Below are positions 1-9,447 of a stretch of DNA of 64,000 nt, one piece after another. Each line of letters starts with the position of its first letter. The stretch's first letter is position 1. The stretch is from assembly GCA_020348385.1 (NCBI GenBank), contig CP070750.1, positions 130,719-194,718 on the forward strand, written 5' to 3'. The position numbers were made by a program, and so were the translations under genes. Below the pieces are notes generated by a model. The model was given only the letters and a program-made list of their open reading frames with translations, searched no databases and was not told the origin of the DNA. The DNA comes from Candidatus Aminicenantota bacterium (GTDB taxonomy: Bacteria; Acidobacteriota; Aminicenantia; Aminicenantales; Aminicenantaceae).

Positions 1-46
1 TTTTTTCCTTTCGCAAATTTATTTTAGCGAGTGAGAATTTGGATTC

Positions 47-2389
47 TCAATCATGCAAGCCAATTTTTTTTAAAAGCACATTTGACCGCGGATCAGAGCG
101 CAGTTTTTCGAATTCAGGCCAGGTTTTGAATGAAGCCACGAATGTGTCGCGCTCTTCATAGGCCTTTTCCACCCACTCGAAAGCTGTATCCAATTCTCCA
201 AGTTCAGCATAGACAATGGCAACAGACAAAGGGGGAATATATGTTTTTTGGGACATTCCATCCAATTCTTGAAGGATCTTTGCCGCTCTTTCTTTTTTCC
301 CTGCCCTAGCATAATAGCTTGCCAGATACCCAAGAAAAAAAGGTGAAATTCCAATAAGCTCGATCGCTTTTTGCAGAGCTCCAATAGCCTCTTCATACCT
401 CTTTTTTTGTGCATAGCAAAGACCAAGATGTGCGTTTGTGAAACCAGAATTGGGATCCATTTCAAGCGCTTTTTGCAGCTGTTCCATTGCCTCATCCAAC
501 CTGCCGGACCAGCGCAAATAGTTGCCCAACTCGGTGTGTAGCTTGATCGATAGAGGATCGATCTCCATAGCAAGTTTCACTTCTGCGATGGCTTCATCAA
601 AACACCCCATCATGATTAAATAGGCAGCGTAATAGAGATGAGCTTTATCACAGCCAGGATTGAGTTCGAGGGCCCGTTTGTGACTGCTTTCTGCAGCAGA
701 CCAGTCCCAATCATAAATTATTTGAATGTAACCCAGCGATGAGTGAGCCTCGGCAAGAGTATCGTCGATTTCCAGTGCCTTCTGAGCTACTGCTTTAGCT
801 TTGGGAAATAATTCCCGTGGAGAGCTGAAGCCGTAGAAGGCCAAGACACTGAAAGTGTCGGCCAAACCTGCATAAGCCGGGGCATATGAAGGGTCATGTT
901 CGATAGCTTCCTGAAAAAACTGGATAGCTTTCTCATATCCTTCTCTAGTCCTTTTGTTCCAGAAGTATAGACCTTTCAAATAAAGATTATAAGCTTCAGA
1001 CTTTTCCGTGTAGCGCCTTACAACTTTTTTCTTCTCCTCTCCCAAAAGCTCGACCTTGAGTTCATCTACAATCGCCAAGGTGACTTCATCCTGGATGGTG
1101 AAGATGTCTTCCATCTGACGATCATATCTTTCCGACCAAAGATGATAGCCATCTTCCACATTTACGAGCTGGGCTGTGATGCGGAGTCGGTTGCCAGCCT
1201 TACGCACGCTTCCCTCAAGCACCTTGTCCACCTTCAACTTTCTGCCGATTTCCCCGATTTCCACGCCCTTTCCCTTGAAGGAAAATGCCGAAGTGCGGGC
1301 AACAACCCGGAGATTCTTGATGTGAGTTAATGCATTGATAAGCTCTTCTGCCATCCCATCACAAAAGTATTCCTGCTCTGGATCAGCACTCATGTTTACG
1401 AACGGAAGCACAGCTATGGACTTCTCAGTCTTAGGCGCTGAGATAGGAGGAGTTTTCTTCAAACTTCGTATGAATTCTTTAACATTTTGGAACCGAAGGT
1501 CCAAGTCTTTCTCCAAAGATTTGTCGACGACCTGCTCAAGGAACTTTGGAATGTTAGGACGAAAAAAGCTGAGTGGTTTTGGCTCCTCCTGCAATATAGA
1601 ATAAATAAGTGCCTGCTCGTGGCTCTTTTGAAAAGGACGCTTGCCTGTCAACATCTCATAAAGCATAATACCGAGCGACCAAATATCTGTTCTGTGATCA
1701 ACTTCTTCTCCCTTCGCCTGTTCAGGCGACATATAAGCCACTGTGCCCATGATTGTGGATGTCTTGGTCAGATCAACTCCCCAGGATAATTTTGCAAGCC
1801 CAAAATCTGTTATCTTCGCCTGACCCTTTTCTGTCAGGATAATGTTGGCGGGTTTGATATCTCTATGGATTATGCCTTTTTCATGGGCCTCCTGAAGTCC
1901 TTCCGCAACCTGTCTGCTAATATCCATGACTTCATCAATGCCGAGAAGGCCTTTCTTCAATTTATTTTTCAGGCTTTGACCTTTAATGTATTCCATGGCG
2001 ATAAAAATCTGATTTCCGTCCTCGTCAACCTCGTAGATTGTGGTTATATGAGGATGATTGAGGGCAGCAGCAGCTTGGGCTTCTTGAGTAAATCTTTCCT
2101 TTGCATCAGGGTTCCTGATAAGGTCAGATGATAAAAATTTAAGGGCAACATTGCGTTTCAGCCTTCGATCCTTTGCCTTGTAGACAACTCCCATACCCCC
2201 TCTTCCCAACTCTTCTACGATTTCATATCGGTTAGCGAATGTTGTTCCTCTGATTAGACCTTTCTGGCGGGTTTCAAGGGTTTGAGTGACATCAATATCC
2301 TCTGATATGGGGAGCTCTGTCCCGCATTCCCCACAAAATTTCAGAGTATCAGGGTTATTGTTACGGCACTTGGGGCATTTAATTCCCAC
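47..2389 (-). CDS. Zinc-ribbon Ser/Thr protein kinase with TolB-like and TPR regions
   Basis: Predicted cytoplasmic signalling kinase of 780 residues, GTG start preceded by a purine-rich AAGGGGA. Residues 5-22 form a CxxC...CxxC zinc ribbon. The kinase domain spans about 55-315, with the glycine loop GRGGMG at 62-67, ATP lysine near 84, catalytic HRDIKPAN, DFG and APE-like SPEQ motifs, so it should be active. A TolB-like segment starting SIAVLPF follows near 325, then TPR-type helices from about 470 to the end. No membrane segment is visible, unlike many bacterial kinases. It is closely related to the kinase at 3558-5987 and probably belongs to the same leftward transcription unit. Targets are unknown; the TPRs presumably bind partner proteins. 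Confidence 0.9.
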   Translation of the reverse strand: MGIKCPKCRNNNPDTLKFCGECGTELPISEDIDVTQTLETRQKGLIRGTTFANRYEIVEELGRGGMGVVYKAKDRRLKRNVALKFLSSDLIRNPDAKERFTQEAQAAAALNHPHITTIYEVDEDGNQIFIAMEYIKGQSLKNKLKKGLLGIDEVMDISRQVAEGLQEAHEKGIIHRDIKPANIILTEKGQAKITDFGLAKLSWGVDLTKTSTIMGTVAYMSPEQAKGEEVDHRTDIWSLGIMLYEMLTGKRPFQKSHEQALIYSILQEEPKPLSFFRPNIPKFLEQVVDKSLEKDLDLRFQNVKEFIRSLKKTPPISAPKTEKSIAVLPFVNMSADPEQEYFCDGMAEELINALTHIKNLRVVARTSAFSFKGKGVEIGEIGRKLKVDKVLEGSVRKAGNRLRITAQLVNVEDGYHLWSERYDRQMEDIFTIQDEVTLAIVDELKVELLGEEKKKVVRRYTEKSEAYNLYLKGLYFWNKRTREGYEKAIQFFQEAIEHDPSYAPAYAGLADTFSVLAFYGFSSPRELFPKAKAVAQKALEIDDTLAEAHSSLGYIQIIYDWDWSAAESSHKRALELNPGCDKAHLYYAAYLIMMGCFDEAIAEVKLAMEIDPLSIKLHTELGNYLRWSGRLDEAMEQLQKALEMDPNSGFTNAHLGLCYAQKKRYEEAIGALQKAIELIGISPFFLGYLASYYARAGKKERAAKILQELDGMSQKTYIPPLSVAIVYAELGELDTAFEWVEKAYEERDTFVASFKTWPEFEKLRSDPRSNVLLKKIGLHD

Positions 2390-2469
2390 TTTTCCCCTTT
2401 CTTATTTATATCCCTGTCTTGCAGAGCAAAGAATATCAAGGATCCATTCAGGTGTCATACCATTTAGGA

Positions 2470-3561
2470 TTACTGGCTTTCTGACTCTCTGGACTTTGGC
2501 ACCGGAATTCGTCCGATGGAACTCTCAGAAATGCTGCCCAAATAGAGCATTCCATTAAATTCCGTGACATTCGTGATCTGAGCAAAATTTCCCTCCGGAT
2601 CTTGTAAATTGGAAGCAACACGGCCAGCCTTATCCAAACCCAGGATAAGGCTGTCACGCAGAGCAACCGGCGGCTTGATGAGAGGCACACGCATCATCAA
2701 CTTTCTCAAAAATGGTTTAGGAAGCAGAGCATCTAAACCACGTCGTGTTTCTGGGCCTTGGATGATCGCGAGCCAGAATAAATCCTTGCCGTTGGATGTG
2801 ATATTGTCAGGAAACCCGGGGAGATTATCGATAAAAATCTCCGATTCTCCCTTTTTAGGCCCTTCAAGCCAGAACCGTTGGATCCTGTATTTCCAGCTCT
2901 CGGCCACCAGGACAAATGTTTGGTCCGGACTCACAGCGACTCCATTAGCAAAATAAAGATTGTCGAGAACGACGTGAGTGGAATTTGTTTTAGGATCAAA
3001 TGCAAGCAGGCGGCCGCTATTGCGATGCTCCATCATATCCAGCATAAACTTATCGATCGGGAAGCGGGATGTGGAGTCACTGAAAAATATCGTTCCATCA
3101 GATGCAATGTCGAGGTCATTGGCAAAATGTATCGGAATATCTCCCTTCTTGCTGCACAGCACAGAAACAGAGCCTTCCTGGTCGATCGATAACAATCCCT
3201 TGAAAGCATCGCACACCGCAAGATTTCCTCCCTGATCAAAACGAAGCCCCAAAGGCCGTCCCCCGGTCTCAGCCAAAACTTCGGGCTGGCTGCCGTCTTT
3301 TTGAAAACGCATAATAAGGCCGTCTCCCATTCCTGCATAAATCCGGCCTTGATCATCGACAATGGCCGTCTCCGGGGCGAATCCTGCCCCTGTTCCCAGT
3401 CGTTCGACATTTGCGAGTAATCTGTTCGGCTTATAAATCCCTATTAAAGCAGGAACCTCTGGAGGTGTCCATGCTGCCGGCTTTATGGGCACGGGCCAAA
3501 ATAGAAGATAAAGTAATAGTATCGCCACCAATGCCACCAATACAAATATTATGAAACTCAT
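2470..3561 (-). CDS. SMP-30/gluconolactonase or strictosidine-synthase-like beta-propeller, membrane anchored
   Basis: A 363-residue protein beginning with a strongly hydrophobic segment (about residues 2-23) that should anchor it with the rest outside the membrane. The remainder has the repeated pattern of a six-bladed propeller of the SMP-30/strictosidine synthase group, for example the blade-type motifs GLRFDQGGNLAVCDA and NGVAVSPDQTFVLVAE. Family members hydrolyse lactones or esters, or act as binding scaffolds; the substrate cannot be told here. Its ATG overlaps the stop of the upstream kinase by 4 bp (ATGA) and has a good AAAGGAG site, so the two are translationally coupled. It sits between two kinase paralogues. 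Confidence 0.8.
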   Translation of the reverse strand: MSFIIFVLVALVAILLLYLLFWPVPIKPAAWTPPEVPALIGIYKPNRLLANVERLGTGAGFAPETAIVDDQGRIYAGMGDGLIMRFQKDGSQPEVLAETGGRPLGLRFDQGGNLAVCDAFKGLLSIDQEGSVSVLCSKKGDIPIHFANDLDIASDGTIFFSDSTSRFPIDKFMLDMMEHRNSGRLLAFDPKTNSTHVVLDNLYFANGVAVSPDQTFVLVAESWKYRIQRFWLEGPKKGESEIFIDNLPGFPDNITSNGKDLFWLAIIQGPETRRGLDALLPKPFLRKLMMRVPLIKPPVALRDSLILGLDKAGRVASNLQDPEGNFAQITNVTEFNGMLYLGSISESSIGRIPVPKSRESESQ

Positions 3562-5987
3562 CGGTTATTCTCCTTTATATCTTCTGCGTTTATTTCTATC
3601 CCCATTCTTTTTAAAAGATCTTTGAAGCGAGGGTCTGAAAGAGGTCCACGAAACTCAGGAAATATATGTACCAAAACAAGATTAAGATCCCGCTCCTTGT
3701 AGGCCTTCTCCCAATATTCAAAAAATTTATCGTGATCTCCCAACCCAAAATATGTTAATCCGATACTTGTATAAGTTGAACTGACATAATGCTTCTTGGA
3801 TCGTGCCTCCAGTTTTTGAATTAGCGTTTTTGCCTTGGCTTCCTCACCAGATTTGGCATAATAATAGCCTAAATGGCCGGAAATTGTTGTAGACCCTCCG
3901 GTCAATTGGACTGCTTTTTTCAGTGCCGAAACAGCTTCTTTAAACTCATTCTTCAATCCAAGCGCAAGGCCCTTGATCCAGTATGCATTGCCGTAGTGTG
4001 GATCCATCTCGAGGGTTTTCTGGATCTGACCCATGGATTCTTCCCATCTTCCGGATAAGTGATAGTATAAGGCTAGTTCGGAATTGAGTCTTACAGACAA
4101 AGGGTCCAGCTCAACAGCCTTCCTCATTGCGGTGATAGCTTCATCGATTTTTCGCACGGCTGTTAGATAGGTGCAATGCCTGTTGTAGGCAACGGCATAG
4201 CCTGGATTTAGCTTGAGAGCCAGCTTTATTCTTTTTTCAGCGTTTTCCCAATCCCAGTCGTAAAGGACATTTATCCAACCAAGCGCCGTATGCACATCTG
4301 CAATAGAATCATCGAGCCTCAGGGCTTTCTCTGCCAGTGTTTTTGCCTTAGAAATGGACTCCTTTGGAGAAAGGAATCCCCAGAAGCCCAATTGAATGAA
4401 TGATTCAACCAATCCAACGTATGCGGCTGCATAATCAGGATCGATATCGATAGCTTTCTGGAAATATTCTATGCCTTTTTCCATACCCTCCTTAGACCTC
4501 TTGTTAAAGAAATAAAGTCCTTTTAAATAAAGATGATAGGCATCCATATTATCCGTGGATCGTTTTAAAAGCCTTGTCTTGTCTCCGCTTAAAAGTTTGA
4601 TCTTGAGTTTATCTACAATCGAAAGGGTGACATCATCCTGGATGGCAAACACATCGTCCATTTCCCGGTCATACCGCTCAGACCATAGATGATAGCCATC
4701 TTCCACATTGATGAGCTGGGCGGTGATACGCAGCCGGTTCCCTGCTTTCCGCACACTTCCTTCTAAAATCGCCTCGACATTCAGTTTCTTCCCGATTTCC
4801 CTGATGTCTGAATCTTTCCCTTTGAAAAAAAAGGCAGAGGTCCTGGCTACAACGTGGAAATTTTTGATCTGTGTCAAAGAATTAATAAGCTCCTCTGCCA
4901 TACCATCGCAGAAGTATTCCTGGTCCTTACCGGGGCTCAGGTCTGCGAACGGAAGGATAGCGATGGAATTTTTCCTTTCGGCCTCTGTAGTCATTTCTCT
5001 TGCAGGAGTTTCATCGATTGGTTCAGCAAATGGAATGCTTTTCTGTATCCTTTCCAGATTTGAAATGAGCTCTTCGGCTTTTTGATATCTGTCTTTTTTA
5101 TTCTTTTCCAGGCATTTAAGAATCACGTTGCGCAAACCTTTGGAGAGTTGATCATTGAACTTTCTTGGATCCGGAGGGACTTCTGTTTTATGTTTGACGG
5201 CAACATTCAGCCACGTGTCTCCTGCAAAGGGCACCTGCCCAGTCACCATCTCATAAAGAATGATTCCTACGGAATAGATATCAGAACGGCTGTCCACTTT
5301 TTTTCCTTCGATTTGTTCTGGAGACATGTAATCCGGCGTTCCTACGATGATTCCTTCTTCTGTTACCTCTTTTGCCTCTTCCTTTCGAGCTATCCCGAAA
5401 TCCAAAATCTTGGCATTGCCATTTTTGTCGACCATGATGTTCCGGGTTTTTAAATCACGATGTATCACCCCTAAGTCATGAGCTTCTGCCAATCCTTCAC
5501 ACACCTGTTTGGCTATGGAAACAGCTTTGTTTTCCTTGAATTTACCTGAACTCTGGATAAGATTCTTGAGATCCTGCCCGTCCACGTATTCCATGGTGAT
5601 AAAAAGCGTTTCCTTTTCTTTGCCGATATCGAAGGTACGGCAGACGTTTTTGTGGGTGATCATTCTGGCAAGTTTCAGTTCATTCCGGAAGCGCTTGACG
5701 GTTTTCCCATCTGCTGCTATCTCAGGATTCAATAGCTTCAGAGCCACCTCTTCCTCTATTTCCCTATCGAAAACTTTGAAGACGCTGCCCATACCGCCTT
5801 TTCCCAGCTTTTCGATAATCTGGTATCTGTCGGCAAATATAGACTGTGTGGCTATTTCATCTTTGGGTGTTTCGAGAGTTTTTGTGGCACCAATATCATC
5901 TGATGATTTCAGAGGAAAGGCACATTTACCGCAATAGATAGTATCGCCGGGATTCTCATAATGGCATTTGGGGCATTTGATAGCCAT
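3558..5987 (-). CDS. Zinc-ribbon Ser/Thr protein kinase with TolB-like and TPR regions (paralogue)
   Basis: Second kinase of the same architecture as 47-2389. I chose the ATG at 5987 (809 residues) rather than one 51 bases upstream because it gives the conserved MAIKCPKC zinc-ribbon start and follows an AGGGGG site. After the CxxC...CxxC ribbon come a kinase domain with GKGGMG, HRDLKTRN, DFG and SPEQ motifs, a TolB-like segment starting SIAILPF, and a TPR tail. HRDLKTRN lacks the usual proline after the catalytic lysine, but the catalytic D and N are kept. It is likely the first gene of the leftward kinase-propeller-kinase unit. No transmembrane helix is visible. Confidence 0.9.
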   Translation of the reverse strand: MAIKCPKCHYENPGDTIYCGKCAFPLKSSDDIGATKTLETPKDEIATQSIFADRYQIIEKLGKGGMGSVFKVFDREIEEEVALKLLNPEIAADGKTVKRFRNELKLARMITHKNVCRTFDIGKEKETLFITMEYVDGQDLKNLIQSSGKFKENKAVSIAKQVCEGLAEAHDLGVIHRDLKTRNIMVDKNGNAKILDFGIARKEEAKEVTEEGIIVGTPDYMSPEQIEGKKVDSRSDIYSVGIILYEMVTGQVPFAGDTWLNVAVKHKTEVPPDPRKFNDQLSKGLRNVILKCLEKNKKDRYQKAEELISNLERIQKSIPFAEPIDETPAREMTTEAERKNSIAILPFADLSPGKDQEYFCDGMAEELINSLTQIKNFHVVARTSAFFFKGKDSDIREIGKKLNVEAILEGSVRKAGNRLRITAQLINVEDGYHLWSERYDREMDDVFAIQDDVTLSIVDKLKIKLLSGDKTRLLKRSTDNMDAYHLYLKGLYFFNKRSKEGMEKGIEYFQKAIDIDPDYAAAYVGLVESFIQLGFWGFLSPKESISKAKTLAEKALRLDDSIADVHTALGWINVLYDWDWENAEKRIKLALKLNPGYAVAYNRHCTYLTAVRKIDEAITAMRKAVELDPLSVRLNSELALYYHLSGRWEESMGQIQKTLEMDPHYGNAYWIKGLALGLKNEFKEAVSALKKAVQLTGGSTTISGHLGYYYAKSGEEAKAKTLIQKLEARSKKHYVSSTYTSIGLTYFGLGDHDKFFEYWEKAYKERDLNLVLVHIFPEFRGPLSDPRFKDLLKRMGIEINAEDIKENNR

Positions 5988-6135
5988 TTCCCCCTCAGTG
6001 GTTAGCCAAAGGATATCAAGGAATGGATGAGGTGTCAAATCGCCTCATTTTGTTCTCGTAATTTATGAACAATTCTGGCATAATTCATACGCGTTTTTTC
6101 GAAAGAAAATTGTTGGTTCAGCATCAATTCTTAAC

Positions 6136-6164
6136 TTGATTTTTCAATACATTTCAATGATAAT
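6136..6164 (+). promoter_or_regulatory. Putative sigma70 promoter for the aminotransferase-iorAB operon
   Basis: TTGATT at 6136-6141 and GATAAT at 6159-6164, separated by 17 bp. Transcription would start near 6171, leaving a leader of about 235 nt before the GTG at 6406. This lies in the only gene-free stretch longer than 300 bp in the window (5988-6405). Prediction from sequence only. Confidence 0.45.
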
Positions 6165-6212
6165 CTATGCCTTAACAATCTAAGCTGGATTATTCACGAG
6201 TCGAGATTGCTG

Positions 6213-6385
6213 CAGCGACGAGGAAGTGGCCCATGAAGCTGTAGTGAACTACCGCAAATGGGCTACAACGAATCCGATGTAATGAGATCGGCTCGTCCGA
6301 AGGATAAAAAATGCCGCTGGTTAGAGTTAGAGAATTTGTTAATTTGGTTTTATCGAAAATGAATAGAGGCAGCGACATTTTTTAT
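6213..6385 (+). promoter_or_regulatory. Structured leader with mutually exclusive helices (candidate attenuator or riboswitch)
   Basis: The RNA can form a three-way junction. P1 pairs 6213-6217 with 6315-6319 and 6218-6222 with 6292-6296. P2 pairs 6226-6234 with 6258-6266 (9 bp, one G-U) and is capped by GTAG/CTAC at 6241-6252. P3 pairs 6274-6278 with 6287-6291. The 3' strand of P1 also belongs to a second, competing helix, 6304-6319 with 6370-6385 (15 of 16 paired). That helix ends in a run of six T, as in an intrinsic terminator. The layout is switch-like, but I could not match it to a known riboswitch class. The large 50-nt loop of the second helix is a weakness. Confidence 0.4.
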
Positions 6386-6405
6386 AAATAATTCAGAAAA
6401 CCAAA

Positions 6406-7506
6406 GTGAAAAAATTAATAAGAGATAGTGTCTCCAAAATCGAGCCGTACCTACCAGGAAAGCCCTCAGAGGTTCTCAAAAGAGAACTTGTGCTAAAGGA
6501 GGAAATCTGCAAACTGGCCTCGAATGAGAATCCTCTGGGGCCATCTCCTCTAGCTATCGCAGCCATTCAAAAAAGCCTGAAGGAAGCCAATCTGTATCCC
6601 GACAATAGCTGTTATTATTTGAAGGAGAGACTAGCCGAGCATCTTCTGGTTTTTCCGGAAAATCTAAGAATAGGAAACGGGTCCACAGAGTTGATCCTTC
6701 TTTTGGGGATTACCTTCCTGGATCCCGATGATACGTTTGTTATGAGCCAATCTTCCTTTATCATGGCTAAGATCGTTACCCAGATAATTGGGTGTAAATT
6801 GGTCGAGGTTCCGTTAAAAAAGTATCGTCACGATCTCGATGCCATTCTCGAATCCATCACTTCGGACACCAAAATTGTTTATCTCGACAATCCGATGAAT
6901 CCGATTGGAACGATGACAACACATAATGAGATATCAAAATTTATGGAAAGACTTCCTGAGGATGTTGTTGTCGTGTTGGATGAGGCCTATCATGACTATG
7001 TGAACCTTGGCGATTATCCGGAATCATTACATTTTGTCGAAGAGGGAAAAAATGTGATCGTGTTGCGAACCTTTTCCAAGATGTATGGTTTGGCCGGGTT
7101 TCGTGTGGGATACGGCGTGGCTAAGAAGGAATTTATCCATGCGTTCGATATGGTGAGTCCCCCCTTTTCGGTAAACAGGCTCGGACAGATTGCGGCCGCG
7201 GAAGCACTAGAGGATAAAGACCATGTTCAAAAAACCAAGGAAATCAATAAAAAAGGGAAGGAATATCTGTACCGGCATTTTGAAAAGCTCGACATCTTTT
7301 ATATCCCTTCTGAAACCAATTTCGTGACGATAGATCTGAAGACCGAGACAAATTCTATTGCGGATGAACTCCAGAAAAAAGGCATCATCGTCCGGCCTTT
7401 GTCCATGTATGGGCAGCCCACTCTTTTGCGGATAACCATAGGTACTCCTGAACAAAATAAAAGATTTATGGATGCCTTTGCCAAGATCTATAAAAAAGAC
7501 GTTTAA
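6406..7506 (+). CDS. hisC: Histidinol-phosphate/aromatic aminotransferase family (HisC-type, class I/II PLP)
   Basis: A 366-residue fold-type I PLP aminotransferase with a GTG start and no strong ribosome binding site. Visible landmarks are NPMNPIGT (substrate/PLP loop), VLDEAYHDY (Asp and Tyr contacting PLP), the Schiff-base lysine in FSKMYGLAGFR, and the C-terminal LRITIG arginine. HisC enzymes convert imidazole-acetol phosphate to histidinol phosphate, but many relatives act on Phe, Tyr or Trp. No other histidine gene is nearby. The next genes, iorAB, consume aryl-pyruvates, so I infer an aromatic transaminase role. The symbol records the family, not a proven reaction. Expression may be controlled by the leader at 6213-6385. 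Confidence 0.85.
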   Translation: MKKLIRDSVSKIEPYLPGKPSEVLKRELVLKEEICKLASNENPLGPSPLAIAAIQKSLKEANLYPDNSCYYLKERLAEHLLVFPENLRIGNGSTELILLLGITFLDPDDTFVMSQSSFIMAKIVTQIIGCKLVEVPLKKYRHDLDAILESITSDTKIVYLDNPMNPIGTMTTHNEISKFMERLPEDVVVVLDEAYHDYVNLGDYPESLHFVEEGKNVIVLRTFSKMYGLAGFRVGYGVAKKEFIHAFDMVSPPFSVNRLGQIAAAEALEDKDHVQKTKEINKKGKEYLYRHFEKLDIFYIPSETNFVTIDLKTETNSIADELQKKGIIVRPLSMYGQPTLLRITIGTPEQNKRFMDAFAKIYKKDV

Positions 7507-7555
7507 TCCGTGCCTTTTGCGATTCTAGCGGCACGAAAAGTCAAATAAATACACG

Positions 7556-9442
7556 ATGAAAAACGAAGAAGTCAGAATTTTGTTGGGAAACGTTGCCATC
7601 GCAAGAGGAATTATCGAGAGCGGATGTCATGTCGTGACTTCTTATCCGGGGACGCCCAGTTCTGAAATCATACCGGCTGTTGTTTCGTTTAAAAAGGAAT
7701 TGGGCTTGGATACCTACATCGAATGGTCGACCAATGAAAAAGTTGCCTTTGACAATGCTTTGGCCGCAAGTTTGACCGGGAAACGAGCAGCGGTCGCCAT
7801 GAAACAGGTGGGACTCAATGTGGCTTCGGATTCTCTGATGAGCTCAGCCTACACAGGCGTCGTCGGGGGATTGGTTGTTATTAGCTGCGATGACCCGGGA
7901 CCCCACAGCTCTCAGACCGAACAGGACTCCCGCTTTTATGCTATGTTTGCCAAAATCCCTGTCTTTGATCCTTCAACACCCCAGGAAGCCAAAGAGATGG
8001 TGAAAGCGGCGTTCGAGCTTTCAGAGGAATTCCAGATCCCTGTGCTCTTGCGGCCTACCATCAGGGTCTCCCATGGCAAACAGAACGTGAAACTCGAGCC
8101 TCCTCGGATCCTCGACAGGCCGGCGGATTTTGTCAAAGATCCAGCGAGATGGGCCGCAACTCCCCGCTTCAGGCTCATCCTTCATACCAAATTGAATGAG
8201 ATCCTTTCCAAAATACAGGAAAAGTTCGAAAAGGATACCCGATGGAATGTTGAAGTCGGCTCGCCCAGGAATTACACCCTAGGAATCATAACCTGCAGTT
8301 CGAGTTTTGTCGCGATTCTGGATTTGTTGGAAGAGTTCGGTTTGAACGAGGATATAAGCCTTTTGAAAATCGGGACTCCATATCCACTCCCCAAGAAAAA
8401 GATTGCAGAATATATAAAGCGGCACGATAAGGTTTTGGTGATCGAGGAACCCGATTCGGTCATCGAGTTGTTGATCAACGATAAAAGCAAAGTTTTGGGA
8501 AGACTGAGCGGGCATGTTCCTCTCCAGGGAGAACTATCTCCCGAGGTTTTGTATGGGATTTTGTCACAACTATTGAGCGATCTGGGAATAGCCAAATTGG
8601 AGATGATTTCAGACCCAGAGCTTGAAAAACTAGTCGAAGACCTTGATCTGCCGGTCCGGAGACCGACATTGTGTGCAGGATGCCCTGAAAGGGCCGCGTT
8701 TTTTGCCATCAAGAAGGCATTTCCCAAAGGCATCTATCCTAGCGACATCGGTTGTTACACTCTCGGCCTCAACCTGGGAGCCGTGGACACGGTTCTCGAC
8801 ATGGGGGCGGGCATCACTTTTGCCAGTGGATTTTATCAGGCATATCATCAGGACGGCAACGATATCCCGATTATCTCCACGATGGGGGATTCCACATTCT
8901 ACCACTCCGGGACATCCTCGCTTTTGAATGCCGTGTACAACAATGCTCGGTTTATCCTGGTCATCCTGGACAACGAAATAACGGCCATGACAGGGATGCA
9001 GCCCACACCTGGCATTGGGATAACGGCAGATGGAAGCGAAGGCCAAAGCATTCCTTTGGAGGAGTTGATCAGAGGTTGCGGGATCCAGTGGTTGAGGACC
9101 ATCGACCCCTACGATGTTAAAGAACTTCTAAGCTTACTCAAGGAAGCCAGGGAATACACCCAAAAAGAAGACGGGGGCATTGCGGTGATCGTCGCCAGAC
9201 ATCCCTGTCTCATCCGGTACCCGGATGTGTGCCAGGAAAAACCTGTGAAGGTCACAATAACCGAAGAGTGCAATGGGTGCATGTATTGTGTCGATTTTTT
9301 TGAATGCCCTGCGCTCAAACCAGATAAAGAAGAGGATTTGGTAAGGATAGATCGAACTTTGTGCACAGATTGTGGTGTGTGTGTACAGGTGTGCCCGAGG
9401 GAGGCCATCGTTCCGGCAGAGACCAAGGGTAAAAACTCATAG
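7556..9442 (+). CDS. iorA: Indolepyruvate:ferredoxin oxidoreductase, alpha subunit
   Basis: A 628-residue subunit of the oxygen-sensitive enzyme that converts aryl-pyruvates plus CoA to aryl-acetyl-CoA, CO2 and reduced ferredoxin. The N-terminal pyrimidine-binding domain starts SYPGTPSSEI. The TPP-binding domain carries CAGCPERAAF, and GDSTFYHSG followed by NAVYNNARF forms the diphosphate/Mg site. The C-terminus (about 570-620) is a ferredoxin domain with CNGCMYC and CTDCGVCVQVCP for two [4Fe-4S] clusters. Length and domain order match the family. It lies 49 bp after the aminotransferase and 5 bp before iorB, forming a transaminate-then-oxidise module for aromatic amino acid fermentation. Confidence 0.95.
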   Translation: MKNEEVRILLGNVAIARGIIESGCHVVTSYPGTPSSEIIPAVVSFKKELGLDTYIEWSTNEKVAFDNALAASLTGKRAAVAMKQVGLNVASDSLMSSAYTGVVGGLVVISCDDPGPHSSQTEQDSRFYAMFAKIPVFDPSTPQEAKEMVKAAFELSEEFQIPVLLRPTIRVSHGKQNVKLEPPRILDRPADFVKDPARWAATPRFRLILHTKLNEILSKIQEKFEKDTRWNVEVGSPRNYTLGIITCSSSFVAILDLLEEFGLNEDISLLKIGTPYPLPKKKIAEYIKRHDKVLVIEEPDSVIELLINDKSKVLGRLSGHVPLQGELSPEVLYGILSQLLSDLGIAKLEMISDPELEKLVEDLDLPVRRPTLCAGCPERAAFFAIKKAFPKGIYPSDIGCYTLGLNLGAVDTVLDMGAGITFASGFYQAYHQDGNDIPIISTMGDSTFYHSGTSSLLNAVYNNARFILVILDNEITAMTGMQPTPGIGITADGSEGQSIPLEELIRGCGIQWLRTIDPYDVKELLSLLKEAREYTQKEDGGIAVIVARHPCLIRYPDVCQEKPVKVTITEECNGCMYCVDFFECPALKPDKEEDLVRIDRTLCTDCGVCVQVCPREAIVPAETKGKNS

Positions 9443-9447
9443 GGCCT

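Noticed and set aside
33-48. GAGAAT...ATTCTC hairpin after the first kinase
   Set aside because: It overlaps the stop codon and has no T-run, so it is not a convincing terminator.
6190-6378. Minus-strand 62-residue open frame
   Set aside because: It lies in the structured leader, has no ribosome binding site and no protein-like pattern.
6181-6405. T-box or SAM-I (S-box) riboswitch
   Set aside because: The T-box AGGGTGGNACCGCG core is absent. GGCCCATGAAGC resembles part of SAM-I, but the surrounding helices and core segments do not fit.
7509-7535. CGTGCC...GGCACG hairpin between the aminotransferase and iorA
   Set aside because: The six-bp stem has a loop of about 15 nt and no T-run; it is probably chance or a minor mRNA structure.
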